Part shown: piece after piece, positions 12,765 through 13,936 of the stretch
How the letters are laid out: each line of letters begins with the position of its first letter
How positions within the stretch are numbered: the first letter of the stretch is position 1
NCBI GenBank assembly: GCA_900767135.1
Contig: CAAFYU010000024.1
Span: 1-13,936 of the forward strand
From: Candidatus Gastranaerophilales bacterium
GTDB lineage: Bacteria > Cyanobacteriota > Vampirovibrionia > Gastranaerophilales > Gastranaerophilaceae
Length of the DNA stretch: 13,936 nucleotides
Direction: 5' to 3'
Notes under the pieces: model-generated
Told to the model about the DNA's origin: nothing
What the model saw: only the letters and a program-made list of their open reading frames with translations
Database searches by the model: none
Program-made: the position numbers and the translations under genes

Positions 12765-13936
12765 ATGGCAAGAGAAAAGTACGAACGTACCAAACCGCAC
12801 GTTAACATCGGTACAATTGGACACGTTGACCACGGTAAAACAACATTGACAGCTGCTATTACAGCTGTATTGGCTGCACAAGGACAAGCTTCATTGAAAA
12901 AATTTGATGAAATCGACGCTGCTCCTGAAGAAAAAGCAAGAGGTATTACTATCTCTACTGCTCACGTAGAATATGAAACAGCTAAAAGACACTATGCTCA
13001 CGTTGACTGCCCGGGCCACGCTGACTATGTTAAAAACATGATCACAGGTGCTGCTCAAATGGACGGAGCTATCTTGGTAGTTGCTGCAACTGATGGTGCT
13101 ATGCCTCAAACTCGTGAACACATCTTGTTGGCTCGTCAGGTTGGCGTTCCTAACTTGGTTGTATTCTTGAACAAATGTGATATGGTTGACGATCCTGAAT
13201 TGTTAGAATTGGTTGAAATGGAAGTTAGAGAACTTCTTTCTTCATACGAATTCGATGGTGACAACATTCCATTTATCCATGGTTCTGCTTTGAAAGCATT
13301 GGAAGCTGCACAAGCTAACCCTTCTATTGCTCGTGGCGAAGACAAATGGGTTGATAAAATTTGGGAATTGATGGACGCTATTGACGAATACTTCCCAACT
13401 CCTGAACGTGACTTGGATAAACCATTCTTGATGCCTGTTGAAGACGTATTCTCAATCACAGGTCGTGGTACAGTTGCTACTGGTAGAGTAGAACGTGGTA
13501 TCGTTAAAGTTGGTGACGAAGTAGAATTAGTTGGTCTTGGCGAAACTAAGAAAACAACTGTTACTGGTGTTGAAATGTTCAGAAAATCTCTTGATCAAGG
13601 TCAAGCTGGTGACAACATTGGTGCATTGCTTCGTGGTGTTGACAAAACTGAAATCCAACGTGGTCAAGTTTTGGCAAAACCTGGTACAATTCACCCTCAT
13701 ACAAAATTCACTGCTAACGTTTACGTATTGACAAAAGAAGAAGGCGGACGTCACACTCCATTCTTCCCTGGTTACAGACCTCAGTTCTACATCAGAACAA
13801 CTGACGTAACTGGTTCAATCAAATTTGATGGTCAAATGGTAATGCCTGGTGATAACGTTGTAATGGAAGTTGAACTTATCGCTCCTGTTGCAATCGAAGA
13901 AGGTATGAGATTTGCAATCCGTGAAGGTGGCCACAC
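12765..13936 (+). CDS. tuf: Translation elongation factor EF-Tu, 3' partial
   Basis: This is the GTPase that carries aminoacyl-tRNA to the ribosomal A site. The 390 complete codons present read MAREKYERTKPHVNIGTIG at the start. The G motifs are GHVDHGKT (P loop), the switch I region with RGITIS, DCPGHADY (G3) and NKCD (G4). Domain 2 (GRGTVATGRVERG) and domain 3 (GRHTPFFPGYRPQFY) follow. The frame is open at the window end, at REGGHT, so only about 10-15 residues and the stop codon are missing. Codon use is more uniform than in neighbouring genes, as expected for a highly expressed protein. The upstream neighbour is an orphan gene closed by a terminator, not fusA, so here tuf is transcribed from its own promoter; what follows is outside the window. 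Confidence 0.98.
   Translation, partial: MAREKYERTKPHVNIGTIGHVDHGKTTLTAAITAVLAAQGQASLKKFDEIDAAPEEKARGITISTAHVEYETAKRHYAHVDCPGHADYVKNMITGAAQMDGAILVVAATDGAMPQTREHILLARQVGVPNLVVFLNKCDMVDDPELLELVEMEVRELLSSYEFDGDNIPFIHGSALKALEAAQANPSIARGEDKWVDKIWELMDAIDEYFPTPERDLDKPFLMPVEDVFSITGRGTVATGRVERGIVKVGDEVELVGLGETKKTTVTGVEMFRKSLDQGQAGDNIGALLRGVDKTEIQRGQVLAKPGTIHPHTKFTANVYVLTKEEGGRHTPFFPGYRPQFYIRTTDVTGSIKFDGQMVMPGDNVVMEVELIAPVAIEEGMRFAIREGGH

Noticed and set aside
12591..12887. Minus-strand open frame across the tuf promoter and 5' end
   Set aside because: It overlaps the strong tuf promoter and the conserved EF-Tu start, and its Cys/Asn-rich translation looks like an antisense shadow. Other minus-strand frames inside tuf, rny and apt were rejected for the same reason.

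Overview
The window is AT-rich DNA from a Gram-negative-type bacterium. The best guess is an uncultured gut Candidatus Gastranaerophilales (Melainabacteria/Vampirovibrionia, the non-photosynthetic relatives of cyanobacteria). This rests on the prepilin signature FTLAEVLITLGIIGVV at the left edge, the low GC, and several small orphan proteins of a style I associate with that group. It is inference from family resemblance, not a phylogenetic result. I see no tRNA, rRNA, CRISPR array, insertion sequence or phage gene. Most of the window is ordinary chromosomal housekeeping DNA.

Layout. (1) Bases 1-732 hold a 5'-truncated type IV pilin/pseudopilin-like gene, which converges on an HU gene (816-1091, minus strand) across a shared bidirectional terminator. 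(2) A divergent promoter region (about 1092-1301) serves HU and a rightward pair, a membrane family-2 glycosyltransferase followed directly by adenine phosphoribosyltransferase (apt). An orphan 261-residue protein comes next. (3) A 255-base leader with a stem-loop precedes RNase Y (rny). This is followed by a heptad-repeat palindrome, then a tight group: a YmdB-type phosphodiesterase, a PHP-domain phosphoesterase overlapping it by 11 bases, and a membrane-anchored pilin-like protein. (4) Leucyl aminopeptidase has its own clear promoter and converges on a periplasmic N-acetylmuramoyl-L-alanine amidase (minus strand) that looks leaderless. (5) Two orphan small genes (11514-11765 and 12010-12504) share a leader sequence. 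(6) EF-Tu (tuf) has a strong promoter and runs off the right edge about a dozen residues before its expected end.

How it fits together. The centre is an RNA-turnover cluster: an endoribonuclease, a probable cyclic-nucleotide phosphodiesterase and a PHP exonuclease or nucleotide phosphatase. The cluster's last gene shares a C-terminal domain, in an ungapped 51-residue alignment, with the pilin-like protein at the left edge, but it lacks a normal prepilin cleavage site. The other points worth attention are the GC-rich prepilin leader segment, the heptad palindrome after rny, the predicted leaderless amidase mRNA, and the shared leaders of the two orphan genes. I did not find a convincing new multi-gene system.
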